The notes under the pieces are model-generated. The model saw only the letters and a program-made list of their open reading frames with translations, was not told the DNA's origin and did not search any database. Both the position numbers and the translations under genes were made by a program. Positions 34,353-45,479 of a stretch of DNA of 64,000 nucleotides are shown here, one piece after another; the stretch's first letter is position 1, and each line of letters begins with the position of its first letter. Source of the DNA: Topomyia yanbarensis (taxonomy: Eukaryota; Arthropoda; Insecta; Diptera; Culicidae); the NCBI RefSeq assembly GCF_030247195.1, contig NC_080672.1:375200166-375264165 (forward strand), in the 5' to 3' direction.

Positions 34353-34615
34353 ATCCAAATCAGATCACTAGGAATGTATAACAATGTTGCATGAAATCAG
34401 AAAAAATGAATTTAATTTCCATTTTACCATCAATTTTGCACCCTCTTCGCAGAAAAGTTTATTCAACAAACGTCCTACGCCGGTGCACTTTGCTCGTCGT
34501 TTTGTTGAATGTAGGGCAAGTTTTTTCTAGTGTTTCAACGTCTTTCACGCAACGCGAAATACATTGCGGATTTGTATTTTGATGGAACGAATAATGCATT
34601 TGCGCTCGATTAAAT
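34353..34615. mobile_element. Older, diverged copy of the CTAGGGGCAGATCACT hAT MITE
   Basis: AGATCACTxxxGAATGTATAAC, CGCAGAAAAGTTT and CAACAAACGTCCTACGC blocks match the neighbouring complete copy (34626-34941) in the same order, but the outer ends are eroded. The younger copy landed immediately beside it. Confidence 0.7.
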
Positions 34616-34625
34616 GAGATTATAC

Positions 34626-34941
34626 CTAGGGGCAGATCACTCTAAGAATGTATAACAAATTTGCATCAAATTAGAAAAAAATGCATTTAATTTCCATTTT
34701 TGCATCAGCTTGGCACTCCCTCGCAGAAAAGTTTGTTTAACAAACGTCCTACGCTGATCCACTTTGTTCGACGTTTTGTTAAATGTAGGGCTAGTTTTTC
34801 TGTAGGGTTTTGACGTCTTACACGCAACGCAAACCACATTGCAGGCAACGCAAAATACATTATGAATTTCTATTTTGATGGAAATAAATGCATTTAATTT
34901 CGCTGATTTTTAAAAATGCATCACAAGTGATCTGCCCCTAG
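34626..34941. mobile_element. hAT-like MITE (CTAGGGGCAGATCACT family), complete
   Basis: The ends CTAGGGGCAGATCACT are inverted at both sides, and the 8-bp target duplication GATTATAC is exact (34618-34625 and 34942-34949). The 316-bp element carries no coding sequence. A second complete copy, enlarged by two insertions, is at 45595-46617. Confidence 0.9.
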
Positions 34942-35057
34942 GATTATACCTATCATTTCATTGAAAAATTCGATTTTTTCCATTCTTTTTTTTTCCTTGG
35001 AAACAGTGAAATGTAATGTGAATTTACTGTAGTATTTTTCTCTGGACAGTAAAATTC

Positions 35058-35285
35058 AATATCAATTCTTCAAAAGGGCTAATGAGATTTTTGTAAACAA
35101 ACTTATTTCGCTCATTATTCCGTTGTCGAGTTGAATTTCATGAAAGATACACATGAGTCAACATCTTTACCCTTGGTAGAATCAATTTCAAATGTCTTCT
35201 GTATTAAAATTATAACAAATTAAGAGAAATCAGCAAAACAAAAGTTTGTTTACAAATCTTATTCGCCCTATTCAAAAGTTGATAT
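35058..35285. mobile_element. MITE with ~45-bp arms
   Basis: The left arm ATCAATTCTTCAAAAGGGCT, continuing AATGAGATTTTTGTAAACAA, is matched by the right arm in inverse (ATCAACTTTTGAATAGGGCG, continuing AATAAGATTTGTAAACAA). About 230 bp, no coding sequence. Confidence 0.7.
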
Positions 35286-35317
35286 GGAATTATTGTTACA
35301 TGACGTTTTAATGTAAC

Positions 35318-36535
35318 TACTGCGAGAACCCTGCATCGAAGTTTTTTGAAAAAGTAATACCCATCTCCTGCTTAAGTTCGTTGCTCGATCCCACGAAATT
35401 TGTGCCCCTGTCGCTACGGATCTCCACAGGTGTTCCTCTGCGTCCGATGAAACGCCTGATCACCATCTTGCAAGATTTCGTTGGAAGTGTGTGAGCGACT
35501 TCGAGCTGGCTACCCATCGTTTTGCAATACTTTGGTTCACCCGCACGCCGATCGGCCCGAAATAGTCGACGCCTACGTAGGGAAATGCACGTACGTACGC
35601 CTGCAACCTGGCCGCAGGGAGTGGAGCCATTCGGGGTGTCACCAGACGTGGCTTCTTGACTTTGCACATGGCACACTCCTTGAACGGGCGCAGCTGCGAT
35701 ATGTGAAAACGCTGTCTCACCTCGTTCGCGACAGTCTCGCCATTGGCGTGAAGAAATAGTTGGTGGTACCCTTCAACCAGCAGTCTAGTCACTGGATGGC
35801 CCTTCGGCAATATTATTGGGAACTTAGTGTCAAACACAGCAACGGTTGCAGCAGATATCCTGCTATCAGAACGTATAACACCTTCTTCGTCCAAGTATGG
35901 AGACAGTTTGTATATTTTGCTGGATTTCTCCAGCCTCGCCTGTTGTCCTGGCTGTTTGTCCCGCATTACTGACAAAGTCGCCGCCTCGTCCGGATACTGC
36001 TCACACTACACCCAACGAAAGATTGTTGTTTCGGCTTTTGCTAACTCCTCTTGAGTGAGTGGTCCGTCCAGTCGAGTTTCTTTTTTCACCGTTCACTTTA
36101 GATTTTGTACGTAGCGATGAACATGTGCTACCGATCGATACAAATGCGTCAGTTTCGAGAATCGCTCCCACCTCACAACTTGTGGTGGTACGATAACCTC
36201 CTTGTGCACCAAACACGACCTCAGCTCTTCATCGGTCGTCGCGCCGACTGAATCTGCATCTACGGTCCATTGATCTTCTGGCAAATATAAATCGTTGTCA
36301 CCACGGAACCAGGACAAACACGGCCCTTTTCCCCCACTTTGTCGCATCGTCGACGACATTCTTTCTGGATGATATCCAACGCCATTGCTGCGCATCCGAC
36401 TTGGACAAAATCTCACCCACTCGGCAAGCAACGAACTGGCGATACCTTCGATGATCCGAATTTATCCAAGCCAGCACCGTCTTGGAGTCACAAGCTCGCC
36501 AAACTTTCCTCGTTCGAAAAACCGCACGTCTGAGT
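35318..36535 (-). pseudogene. BEL/Pao pol: RNase H and integrase, disrupted
   Basis: RNase H remnant: [20 protein letters not shown]. Linker: [20 protein letters not shown]. Integrase zinc-binding module: HPVTRLLVEGYHQLFLHANG...CAMCKVKKPRL (H-H...C-x2-C). Integrase core: FPYVGVDYFGPI, then RRFIGRRGTPVEIRSDRGTN and FVGSSNELKQEMG. These would cut and join element DNA during integration. Frame changes are needed near 36090, 35970 and 35550, so it is not functional. The fragment stops at about 35318, before the C-terminal domain. Confidence 0.85.
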
Positions 36536-36599
36536 AGAGTTAACGTACGAGCTAATGAATAGCGGCCACTCCTCCGGATTACCAGAAAAGATTGGCAAC

Positions 36600-37960
36600 T
36601 CCTTGTTCATCCCGTGTCTTGCCGACAATTACGCCTGCTCGTCATGCAACGGAGATTGCTGCGTACTAGCCTGGAACTCCGCAAACCGTGGTTGCTCCTG
36701 CGGTCCCAATTGGATCCCTGGTGGCACCGTCTGCCTTCACGAAAACCTTTGCTCAGTCGGAATCACATACGGTAACGGTTGGCCGACGTACGACTGGGAA
36801 TACTCTCCTCCCAGTAATTCTTCCCCTGTCACTGGACCTCTTCTCGGGCCTGCACTATCTTGATTCACTGCGGTCGATTGCAAAATTATCGACTCGCGGA
36901 GTGACAAACGAATTGCCTGCTGGAGGAGGCTGGGTAAGAGGAAAGGGATAGTTTTGGAAAGCATACTGCTTGGGGATTACATTTGCGATGCCTTTGCTAG
37001 GTCTAGTGAGCGCGGAGTTAACCGAGAAAATGTTAGCCTGTCCTCTACCATTTATTGGCGCTGTTGTGCTTTCAGCTCGACCGATAATACCTCCTAACGT
37101 TGGCTCTAAACCTGACTGCCCTAACGAAATACCTGCCAGCACCGCTTCTAGAATACCCTTGTTAATGCTAGTTGGTTGCTGCATGCCGTCCTGCCCAGCT
37201 TGTATTCCAGTTGCTGTCGTCGCGTTACGCGTACCAATAGCTGAAGCCTTCTCCGTCGGGGCGGCCTTCCACTGCTGTACCTTGCTGAAGGAATTCTGCA
37301 CTGAGGCGACACTCCGGTTGTCTTCATCGCCTTCCCCTCCTAGGTCAATCGCCTCTCTCAAACGGAATGACTCGTTCATTACTGCCTGCTCTAGTTGCAA
37401 TTGCCTCCGCTCAGACTTCCTTTCTCTGCTTCTCTTGCTCTATCTTCCGCTCGTGATCCCCACGCTCCAAATCTATACGCTTCATCGGTAAAGCCTTCTG
37501 GGCATCAAGTCTCTCGAGCTGTAGGCGAGCCCTTTTTGCTCCAGCACTACAGGTTGAGGAGCTCGTTCCGGCTTTGCTGTTAGCCTTGCTTCCGGGTGCA
37601 TCAATCACCGGAATATATGCCGATGGTCTCTGACAGTTTGGGCATGTAAACGGTCTGTCTGTCGATGCAATGTTGTCGTTTACACCCACACAGGTAAAAT
37701 GCCACTATGAATCGCAGTGACAACAGCTTACAATCCGATCCGTGTCAGGTTCGTTGCGATGGGGGCACTTCCTGTACTATTCGGCATTGCTTCGTGGTTG
37801 GACGATGTTTTAGATTTGTTGGGCGGATTGATTAAACGGCTTTTCAGCCTGAATCAGCTAGAAGCTGTGGTAATCCTTCTTGTTCCCAACAATTTGTGCC
37901 GGTAGAATATTATCCCGTTGAAAGCTACAACTTGGATCAAAATGTTAATTTTCCGGGCGA
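36600..37960 (-). pseudogene. BEL/Pao gag pseudogene
   Basis: The N-terminus has a PHD-like finger (CCHCDS*WHFTCVGV; the asterisk is an in-frame stop), followed by FTCPNCQRPS, a charged coiled-coil-like segment rich in R, E, Q and K (37411-37560), then QLEQAVMNESFRLREAIDL and a low-complexity region (36855-37400). Stops and frameshifts are present at about 37715, 37405 and 36855. Gag would package element RNA; this copy cannot. Confidence 0.7.
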
Positions 37961-38235
37961 ACAAAGTCACACCACGTTTGTCCTAACCTTAAACTTTAAC
38001 AGTCCGTCTCCGTACGTTCTGACCGAGCGTTATTCTTGTGCTACTATCACCTGTTAAGATTTATATTTCAGGGTTAAAATTAAAAGAATTGCTCTCCGAC
38101 GTAGGTTCTACTTACGGGATATAAATTTTTGCTTGTGATGTTCAAGACTTCACTGTTCTATTTTTTTAACTTCTAACAAATTTCATCTATATTTTTTCTT
38201 ATACCTTCCTTTTATCTCTACATGACGTCTATCTT

Positions 38236-38337
38236 TTTCTATCCTCCCATCTCAAACGGACCTTTTCCCTTTTCCTATCCTTCCATTTTAAACGGTCCTT
38301 GTTCTCTTTTCCTATCCTTCCATTTCAAATGGTCCTC
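38236..38337. repeat. ~40-bp tandem repeat, three units
   Basis: Three consecutive units of CCTATCCTTCCATTT(T/C)AAACGGTCC type, each followed by a T/C-rich stretch. They lie in otherwise featureless sequence (37961-38520). Confidence 0.75.
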
Positions 38338-38524
38338 ACTACATCGAAATTGTCCTTCACCGACAGGTGATTGACCGTGGAGTTGATTGAAGGGGTCAGC
38401 GGGACATACCGGAAGAGTCGTCCAGGCGCTCAGGCAGAGTACACAGAGTTTGTACTTGTCCATTACCTTTAGAAATTTTCGTAGTGTGCATTTCACAGTC
38501 ATCACAAAACCGCATTTTGTGGTC

Positions 38525-39980
38525 CGTTCTCTTGCAAACCAAAGAGAATAGGGAAAGAGACGAAGAGTGAAAATCAGTCAAAACGGCAACACTCCCTTTA
38601 TGATGATTTCAACACTAGAATTTTGGCAACCGCTTCTACAGGCAGCACTTTAAATGACTCCTATTATATTTTGAAAACAAACCGTATGTCGATCGATGGA
38701 TTTGTTTATCAAACGATGTGCATTTCGAAACAAAGAGATGAAATAATTCTAAAGCTTATTTTTACTCATACATATAGGGGAACATGGGGAGACTTGACCA
38801 GGTTTTCAGCTAAAACTGCATAAATCTCTAAAAAAGCCTTCAATCCCCCAAAAATCATTCAGATATAATGCACAAAGTTATTGCGCGTCTTCATGATTTT
38901 TTGCAGAATTTTTAATTTAATTTTTGGAAAGTTACAAAAGTTTTTCTGTGATCGTTTTTTCTGGTCAAGTCTCCCCATTGCGGGGAGACTTGACCAAGGC
39001 GTGGGGAGACTTGACCAAGAGAATTTTAAAAAATCATAACAAAAAATAATGACATAAAACATACTGTAATTATTTTTTCCCTATTGTCGAGATCCTTAGG
39101 TAGCAGTAAAAAATATAAAAGGGTTGCATTTGATAAATTTTTATTTTTTTAAATGCATTTCTTTTTAAGGATTAACTGTACTGCTTGCATTGCATGTTCA
39201 CACGTCACGAAATCAGTTCTACTATTGCTAATTTTGCTTACAAATTTAAAAATATAAAGACTGATGTTTGGGGTGGAATTTTTTTTATGGCGTGATTAAC
39301 ATTAACAGTAGATACCAAAGCATAATAAATATTAGGAATTTTGTATCTTTCTTCAGCTGATCGCCACTTGGTCAAGTCTCCCCATAAAATCTTGGTCAAG
39401 TCTCCCCAACATGAGTTATTGCGTTCAATTTCATGCGAATTCTAGTAATAACTATTCCAATGTTCTAGTTTATGTAAAATCATTTCACTGCTTCACAAGG
39501 ATTAAGATGGTATATTAGTCCTTTAATAGTAATTAGTAGTCGATTAGATATGTCCATACAAAGTTTGATAAAAAATTACATCATTTAATGCAAATTTATT
39601 AATCACGTAATATTTTCTGCAAGGAAAGGATTTTTTACTCCAAACTTTCAAAATTACCTCAAGGGATCGAAACAAGTATAAAAATATTTTTGAAAAAAAA
39701 TTAAGAATCGAATAGAAGACGCCATAGCCGAAAAAAGAATTTTGCGCTTGGTCAAGTCTCCCCATGTTCCCCTACTCTAGAATGCACCTTACAATCACGA
39801 TTGAACTAAATTCTGACGAAAATTCAAATTTCTTTTTTGATAGAAGTACAATACTTATCTCCTCCAACTCAGGCATGAGTAATGTTTATTTACATTGCAC
39901 GATTGGTCTGCTCAATAAGGTATTTTTGGCTTCACACTATTCGTCTCTTTCCCTATTCTCTTTGTTGCAAACGACACACG
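38525..39980. mobile_element. Outer inverted repeat flanking the 1000-bp TIR element
   Basis: GCAAACCAAAGAGAATAGGG, continuing AAAGAGACGAAGAGTG, at 38534-38570 is inverted at about 39930-39972 with few mismatches. The 1000-bp element at 38775-39774 sits between the arms, so an older inverted-repeat element of about 450 bp was probably split by the younger one. Confidence 0.55.
38775..39774. mobile_element. 1000-bp TIR element with seven copies of GGGGAGACTTGACC
   Basis: The ends TAGGGGAACATGGGGAGACT plus TGACCA are perfectly inverted over 26 bp, with TA as the likely duplicated target. The end motif GGGGAGACTTGACC also occurs inside, on + at 38982 and 39003 and on - at 38963, 39370 and 39394, besides the two ends. 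No transposase is encoded. Repeated subterminal motifs are typical of transposase-binding sites. Confidence 0.85.
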
Positions 39981-40129
39981 GCCTTTTTCTTTTGGGAACC
40001 AACGAGCAATGAGCTATGCACGACTGGATTTTTTGTGCGCTATGAGTGTGCACAAACTCCTTCTTTCTTTCCCTTCGACCACCTCCGACACTACTGATAC
40101 AATTTCGTTCGTGAAATCAGTAAAAATTC

Positions 40130-40340
40130 TTAGGGTAGATCCCAACTTACCCCAGTTGAAGCACACCCAGTCCTTTTGATATTGGACGGCAGCTTACTGA
40201 TTAACTCCTGAACCAGCATCGGGTTATTCGGATGATTTTCGAGATGATCACATAATTTTTTAATTGTATGTCAAACAGCTTGCGGAGGTCATCGGTCGCT
40301 TCAAAACCCGACGCTGGAAACCCATCTGTGTTGGAAAAAT
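40130..40340 (-). pseudogene. BEL/Pao gag fragment (second copy)
   Basis: The - strand translation in shifting frames gives ATDDLRKLFDIQLKN, then HLENHPNNPMLVQELISKLP, a well-known gag segment (DHLE...NPMLVQELVxKLP) of BEL/Pao elements. Because it lies upstream of the other gag N-terminus on the same strand, it is a separate remnant. Confidence 0.6.
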
Positions 40341-40597
40341 AAAAGAGTTAATATAGTATATTATAGCAAAACATAACATATATTAGGCACCTGGTCAGCC
40401 CCACCCTCTACAAATAAACCAATCGATTCAGCTTGAAGAACATTCATAAAGCTGTGACACGCAAAACATTATCAGTAAAGAGTCCAAACAACAGGCTATT
40501 TTGTTCGGTACAATGCAATGGAAGCAATTAACGTTCTTAATGTCACGATACTTATCGGCTGAAATTTTAAGAAACTGATCCCTTAATTCACGGGCTT

Positions 40598-40828
40598 GGG
40601 CCATTAATTAATTACGTGACACTTGTGGGGTGGGGGTACGACAAAGTATGACATGTTGTGATATATGAGCGAAGGAGTAAGCTTACGTGTTTTTACCGAA
40701 GAAAAAAAATCAAGCAATTTGTTGCGTACTGGTGAAGGGGGGTGGGGATAAAATAATTTGCGATAGGGGAGTAGAGGGAGTAAATTTTGGGCAATTTTTG
40801 CGTTACGTAATTTATGAATGGTCCTTTT
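40598..40828. mobile_element. MITE of the 'ACCATTCATAAAT' family
   Basis: The left end GGGCCATTAATTAATTACGT and the right end TTACGTAATTTATGAATGGTCC are imperfect inverted copies; the interior is G-rich (ggggtggggg). Related to elements at 13678, 60235 and 61227. Confidence 0.65.
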
Positions 40829-41003
40829 AATGTACTTTGCATCCAAAACAATGTTCAGTTTGGACAAATCGGCGTTAAAAATCATTCATTCATTAATTAT
40901 TCACCCAAAAAGCGATTACCGCACGCCTTTCATTACAAAAGCGAGTACTTGAGAACAATAAGACCATAATTATTTTCCATTCCGGCATTTGATTCACGAG
41001 CAG

Positions 41004-41037
41004 TTATATGAGTGTTCGCTTCTCCAGAAGACTCAGT
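41004..41037 (+). promoter_or_regulatory. Candidate core promoter of the DEG/ENaC channel gene
   Basis: TTATAT at 41004-41009 lies about 30 bases before TCAGT at 41033-41037, the arthropod initiator consensus, and the start codon follows at 41051. The spacing fits a TATA plus initiator promoter with a very short leader. Confidence 0.35.
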
Positions 41038-41050
41038 GCAGTCAGTGAGA

Positions 41051-42738
41051 ATGGCGTACAAATTTCATATCTCAAAATTCATTCGCCGTGTGCTCGAAAG
41101 AAGCACCTTTCATGGTGTATATCACGTGGCGAACAAGAAGAACAGTTTGTGTGAAAAGTAGAAATCGATCCCTGTTTGACTTTGGTGCTAGATACTATTT
41201 AGCCATTCACTTTTTAGAATATCATGGGGATTAGCCATTTTGCTAGCGGTCATCGGTATGTCCTATCTGTTGGTACTGTTTTGGATCCGGTATCTCACTA
41301 ACCCAACGGTGATTTCACTGGATCGGAACTATCACGAATGGAACACAACTTTTCCCAGTCTTACGGTTTGCTTTCATGACCGTCTAAATGTTACTGCTCG
41401 GGATATACTAGTTGAAGAATTGAAACCAGAAGATCCTCAACGATTTGAACGTTTTTTGGCTCTGCTGGCAGAAGCAAATATTTTTCGACTTGAACCGCTG
41501 GTCGAGTTCGACGAGTACAGTGATCTGGATTTGCAAGCCGTGCTTAACCAAATCACCAATCACGTGAATACAACGGTAATTCTTGATAATGGCCTTGATG
41601 CGAAGACCTATCGGGTTGTGACGGAGTTGGGAATCTGTTACACGTTCAATTCGGCCATGGTTCGCTTCACAACGGTGGATGCATTGGACGAAGAAGATCT
41701 ACCGAAAGGCTTAATACAGGTCAGCACCATGGAAAGGGACATTATGGCTTCTTTGAGTAATCTAACTTCCAACGGAGATGTAAGTAGTCGAATTTAACGT
41801 ATTCGCTTTAATATTGAAGCATATCATCAATCTATCAGATCTTTTACCATGGACCGTATGAAGTGCCATCCTATCTAAAGCGATTAATAGTTACACTTTC
41901 GACGTCTGCTTTTCTGACGATTACATTCAAACCGGTCATCATTACTGCCGATGCCACCATTCAGAATCTGTACGTGCAACAGCGCAGGTGTCGGTTTCCC
42001 GATGAGTCCAATTTGGCACTTTTCCCGAATTACTATTCGCACAGCCTATGTTTGTTGGACTGCAGATTACGGTTATTTCTCAAATATTGTGGATGTGTAC
42101 CGTACTTCTACAACTTGGAGGGTTGGTCAAGTGTTTGGGGTTTGCAAAGAATATTAAAGGTTTTTTTTGCTTGCAGTAAAAGTTCCGGTTTGTCGACTAA
42201 AACAACTAAGATGTGTAGTAGATAATCTTGGTAAGTTAAGAGACTCTAAGAAATTGTAGTTAAATTTAATGCTAATATTTACAGCCGAAATTCGCCAAAC
42301 TCTTTCGTCGTGTGGTTGCCTGAAAGACTGTAATACGATCAGTTTCACCTTGCAAAATTACGTGATGTTTGATTGGTTTAATGACCCTTTAATCAAGTGG
42401 AACATGGAAACTCCAAAAGTACGATACAGTAGAAAAATTATATATGGTTTTGCTGATTTCATGGGTGGGTTGGTTAAAATGTCGCAGATCTAATGAATTC
42501 TAACAATATTACGTTTTTAGTATCTATCGGTGGTATTCATGGTTTGTTCTTCGGCGCAAGTGTCATATCGTTTATTGAATTGCTTTACTCTTTTATCAAA
42601 AATGTACTACAATCATTGATTCGATTTAGATCCAAAATGCAAGATAAAACAAGAGTAGGTTCTGTGAAACGGTCAACTGAATTACAGAATGACAAAATTA
42701 ACGTTAAATTTAATGAACGCGTGACATATTGGTACTAG
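41051..42738 (+). CDS. DEG/ENaC (pickpocket-family) sodium channel subunit, six exons
   Basis: An amiloride-sensitive-type cation channel subunit of the plasma membrane; relatives act in touch, taste, water or pheromone sensing. Exons: 41051-41157, 41218-41779, 41839-42121, 42177-42230, 42285-42464, 42521-42738. All introns are GT-AG, are about 54-60 bp long and keep phase, giving 467 residues. Seen: the gating motif HG at residues 21-22; the first membrane segment at about 37-61; FPSLTVC at 81-87; the cysteine-rich ectodomain (RRCRFPDESN, CLLDCR, YCGCVPYF, SCGCLKDC); and the second membrane segment at about 396-421 with the selectivity filter GAS at 407-409 in LFFGASVISFIELLY. Length is at the short end for the family. 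It starts at the first ATG that places HG correctly. No stop or frameshift is present, so it looks functional. Which pickpocket paralogue it is cannot be told. Confidence 0.93.
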
Positions 42739-43400
42739 GAACGAAAATCTCGTGGATTACTTAAACGCTTACTGAGTGGAACCACATTGCATTAATTATA
42801 CAATATATTTTATCATACAAATATCTATCGAGTGAATAGAAATCTCATCTACTTATTTCAGTGCGATGAAAAGCAATACAGCGTTGAAATACATCTGCAG
42901 GCGCATCGGTATGATAGACATTGCCAAAAAAATGCTCTGATCTAACTGTGGAAGTAAACAATGGAATCGCTTATTTGAGAGTTTGAGATTAAAATTGATA
43001 GTGTCTTGCAAGGACTATCTGGCTGACTGCGAGTCTTAAATAGACTTTTCTACGGCTTACGTACGTACACGTCACATGACACAAATACTACTTCACTAGC
43101 TGGTGGAAAATAGTAGACAAAGCCGGCAAAAGTAAATGGGATTGTTTTCAACCAGTAAGCTGCCCTGGTGTTCGTGAGACTGGCCGACAAGAACTCAATA
43201 TCTGCAGTCTTGCAGTCCAAACTACAAGATGGTGCTAGTTTGTATGATTTCGAGATTCTTTTAGCCCTGCCATTCCAGCTTATGCGAAAGTAGCTAGTGT
43301 AAGTACTAAACCAAAGGCGCACAAGTCAACTGTTAAGAACGTCAAATTTACTTCTTAACCAAAACAAACTAGCAGTAATACTCGAATGCTTAATCTGAGC
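42739..43400. other. Downstream flank of the channel gene; no gene recognised
   Basis: No canonical AATAAA closely follows the stop codon. The open frame on the - strand at 43050-43322 shows no recognisable domain; it may be remnant retrotransposon DNA belonging to the next feature. Confidence 0.35.
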
Positions 43401-43790
43401 AATAGATAGCTAGTGACGTACTTTGCTCAGGAGAAAGACGTATCGCAATATTTGACGGTTCCAATGACACCAGTACGACAAAATCACCTTGCTCCGCTTC
43501 GAAGGAAAATTGTTGAATGGAGCGCTTTGACGTAATCTATACACACCTTAAAGCAGCTTTCCTTAAATCACAAACTGCTACTAGCAAAGATTAATCGATT
43601 AGGTTACTCTGACCAACTTAGTTGAAAACGGCTTACTGTCAAGACTGGACCATATCGGTTCTACTAATTTATCGACAGATATTCCACAAGGAAGTAATCT
43701 TGGACCGTTACTATTTTCAAAAAATTTACGCTGTTTGTCTGCTCATTCCAAAGGCGTTTCCCGCTTATTTGTGTAAACCTTTTCTGTGTA
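43400..43790 (+). pseudogene. CR1/jockey-type reverse transcriptase fragment, heavily broken
   Basis: The translation in shifting frames gives FDVIYTHLKAAF (normally TDLKAAFD, the catalytic A block), KINRLGYSDQL, and IPQGSNLGPLLF at 43681-43716, a hallmark block of these reverse transcriptases. Multiple frameshifts and stops are present; no other part of the element is evident. The YADD block was not found. Confidence 0.75.
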
Positions 43791-44202
43791 TTCATGTATC
43801 GTATTGTAAGCTTCTTCCAAATCTATTGTTTACTATGTTTCAATTGCCGCAAAGTTCTACTGTATCGATTTTGTTGGCTATTTTCGGCAAATTTAAGATT
43901 AAGAGAAACGAAAGTAATGAAATTAAAAGACGGATAGGTATTCTAGAGCGAATCAGTTATAAATGAATGGAAAACTAGGACTAGGCAGGCTTATAAGAGA
44001 ATGATCGACAAGAAATGTGAAGAATCCTTTACCTTCTGCTAAGTAAAAGTTGAGCGTTGCACCCAAATCTATCGCATGGTCATTGATAGAACATAACTCA
44101 TCGTCATGTTTTACCGCCGACGCCGGCAAAAACATTCTTCACAAATCCTCGCCTAGAACAACCATGCGATCATGCTTTTCCCCACAGTTTATAGAGAACA
44201 GT

Positions 44203-44342
44203 TGCGCAAAGAGTGAAGCCAAAAAAAGTTTACCTATCGAGCACAATTGGAATCCACCTCTGATACCTCTGCAGCAAAGCTGGATTCTAATTTTGTTCGA
44301 TAGATAGACTTTTTTGGCTTCACTCTCTGCACACTCTTTGCG
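44203..44342. mobile_element. Foldback MITE, TGCGCAAAGAGTG ends
   Basis: The left arm (GCGCAAAGAGTG, AAGCCAAAAAAAGT, TACCTATCGA, ATTGGAATCC) is repeated in inverse on the right (GGATTCTAATTTTGTTCGAT...ACTTTTTTGGCTT...CACTCTTTGCG). About 140 bp, almost entirely stem. Confidence 0.72.
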
Positions 44343-44501
44343 TACCTTTATATTAAGGCCTTTCCCCTTCTGCTAGCGTTGGCTGTTCGCACAATTTGTA
44401 ACGAAACTATGACAGATTGTTACACTGTAACTGTGAAAAAGATAGCTTTTGCATCCCAGCAAAGTACAGCTGGAAAATGAGCTACATCATTCAGCTGTGG
44501 T

Positions 44502-44789
44502 CAGCGATGCCACATGTTTTTTTGAAATGTCTGTAGAAGAATAACTAAAATGTCTGTAAAAGTTTGTAGATGGTTGTGTAAATCCTAGCTACACTAAAAT
44601 TTTACTTTAAAAATAGATTGAAAGTAGAATTCTATTGTGAAGGAATCACTCGTATTCGAAAACAGTTATTCTAGTGCAATTTTACTAAACACTATTACCC
44701 TTTTAAAAGTCTGTAGATCTCTGGCTACGTCTGTAGGAGACATCAAAAGTCTGTAAAATACAGACATGTCTGTAAATCTGGCATCGCTG
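44502..44789. mobile_element. hAT-like MITE, CAGCGATGCCA ends, 8-bp target duplication
   Basis: The inverted ends CAGCGATGCCA are flanked by GCTGTGGT at 44494-44501 and 44790-44797. Short TGTCTGTA/TACAGACA motifs are repeated near both ends, as in hAT subterminal regions. 288 bp, no coding sequence. Confidence 0.88.
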
Positions 44790-44863
44790 GCTGTGGTGTA
44801 TACAAAGTAGTATTGTTCTACAAGATGACGACACGAATGAACTCATGATGAATGAAATTCATG

Positions 44864-45479
44864 TTTGACAATAGGGATCTTTAATTTGGAAAAATTGTGC
44901 CAGTTTTTCCTATGTATTGGTAGCTGGTGTCCTTACGAGTACACTCATATCATCCTTAAAGCTTAATTATTCTTTTATGATTTTTAAATTAAAAAAAAAC
45001 AAATTAAATTCAACCAGCAAACTGACAGTTGTCCTACTAAATGACGTATCTGCAAATGTCTCGTTCGCCTCATTGTTAACCGGGACAGCACCCCACACAG
45101 CATGATCTGGTACTTTGTCAATCTGCTAGCAACCTAGCAGATTGACAAAGTTTCATCTGCAAACTATGGTAGATCTGATAAGGCAACCTACAGGGTCGTG
45201 CAAGTCGCATGGGTTTGGATGTGTTATTGTCCTAAAAGGAAACAAACTAAAAAATGTTTTTTTCAATAGTTTCGGGCCAAAAAATTGAAAAAGGACTGAG
45301 ATATTAACTCACGGTACTAATCTGCATCAGAATATGCCTTAACCCGCACACCCCTAAAGATCCCTATTCTCGGTGGTTTGTTTACTTTGTCACTTGCGTG
45401 AGTGCGAGTGCAACGGGTGCTCATCTGTTACATTCGAACTCACATAACTTTCATGTAAACAAACCACCGAGAATTGTCA
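44864..45479. repeat. Nested inverted repeats including a 109-bp MITE and an 18-bp hairpin
   Basis: The outer 14-bp inverted pair AATAGGGATCTTTA is at 44870-44883 and 45355-45368. At 45366-45474 a 109-bp element has perfect 20-bp ends ATTCTCGGTGGTTTGTTTAC. At 45112-45151 ACTTTGTCAATCTGCTAG and its exact complement form an 18-bp stem with a 4-base loop. No gene is seen; the open frame at 44917-45105 shows no domain. Confidence 0.65.

Larger units (their letters stand above)
35318..37960 (-). mobile_element. BEL/Pao LTR retrotransposon remnant (gag and pol fragments, RT deleted)
   Basis: On the - strand from right to left the order is gag (about 37960-36600), then directly RNase H (about 36530), the linker, and the integrase zinc-binding and catalytic parts (35975-35318). 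Reverse transcriptase and protease, which should lie between gag and RNase H, are missing. No LTRs were found. The block is GC-richer than its surroundings, as expected for former coding DNA. Confidence 0.82.
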
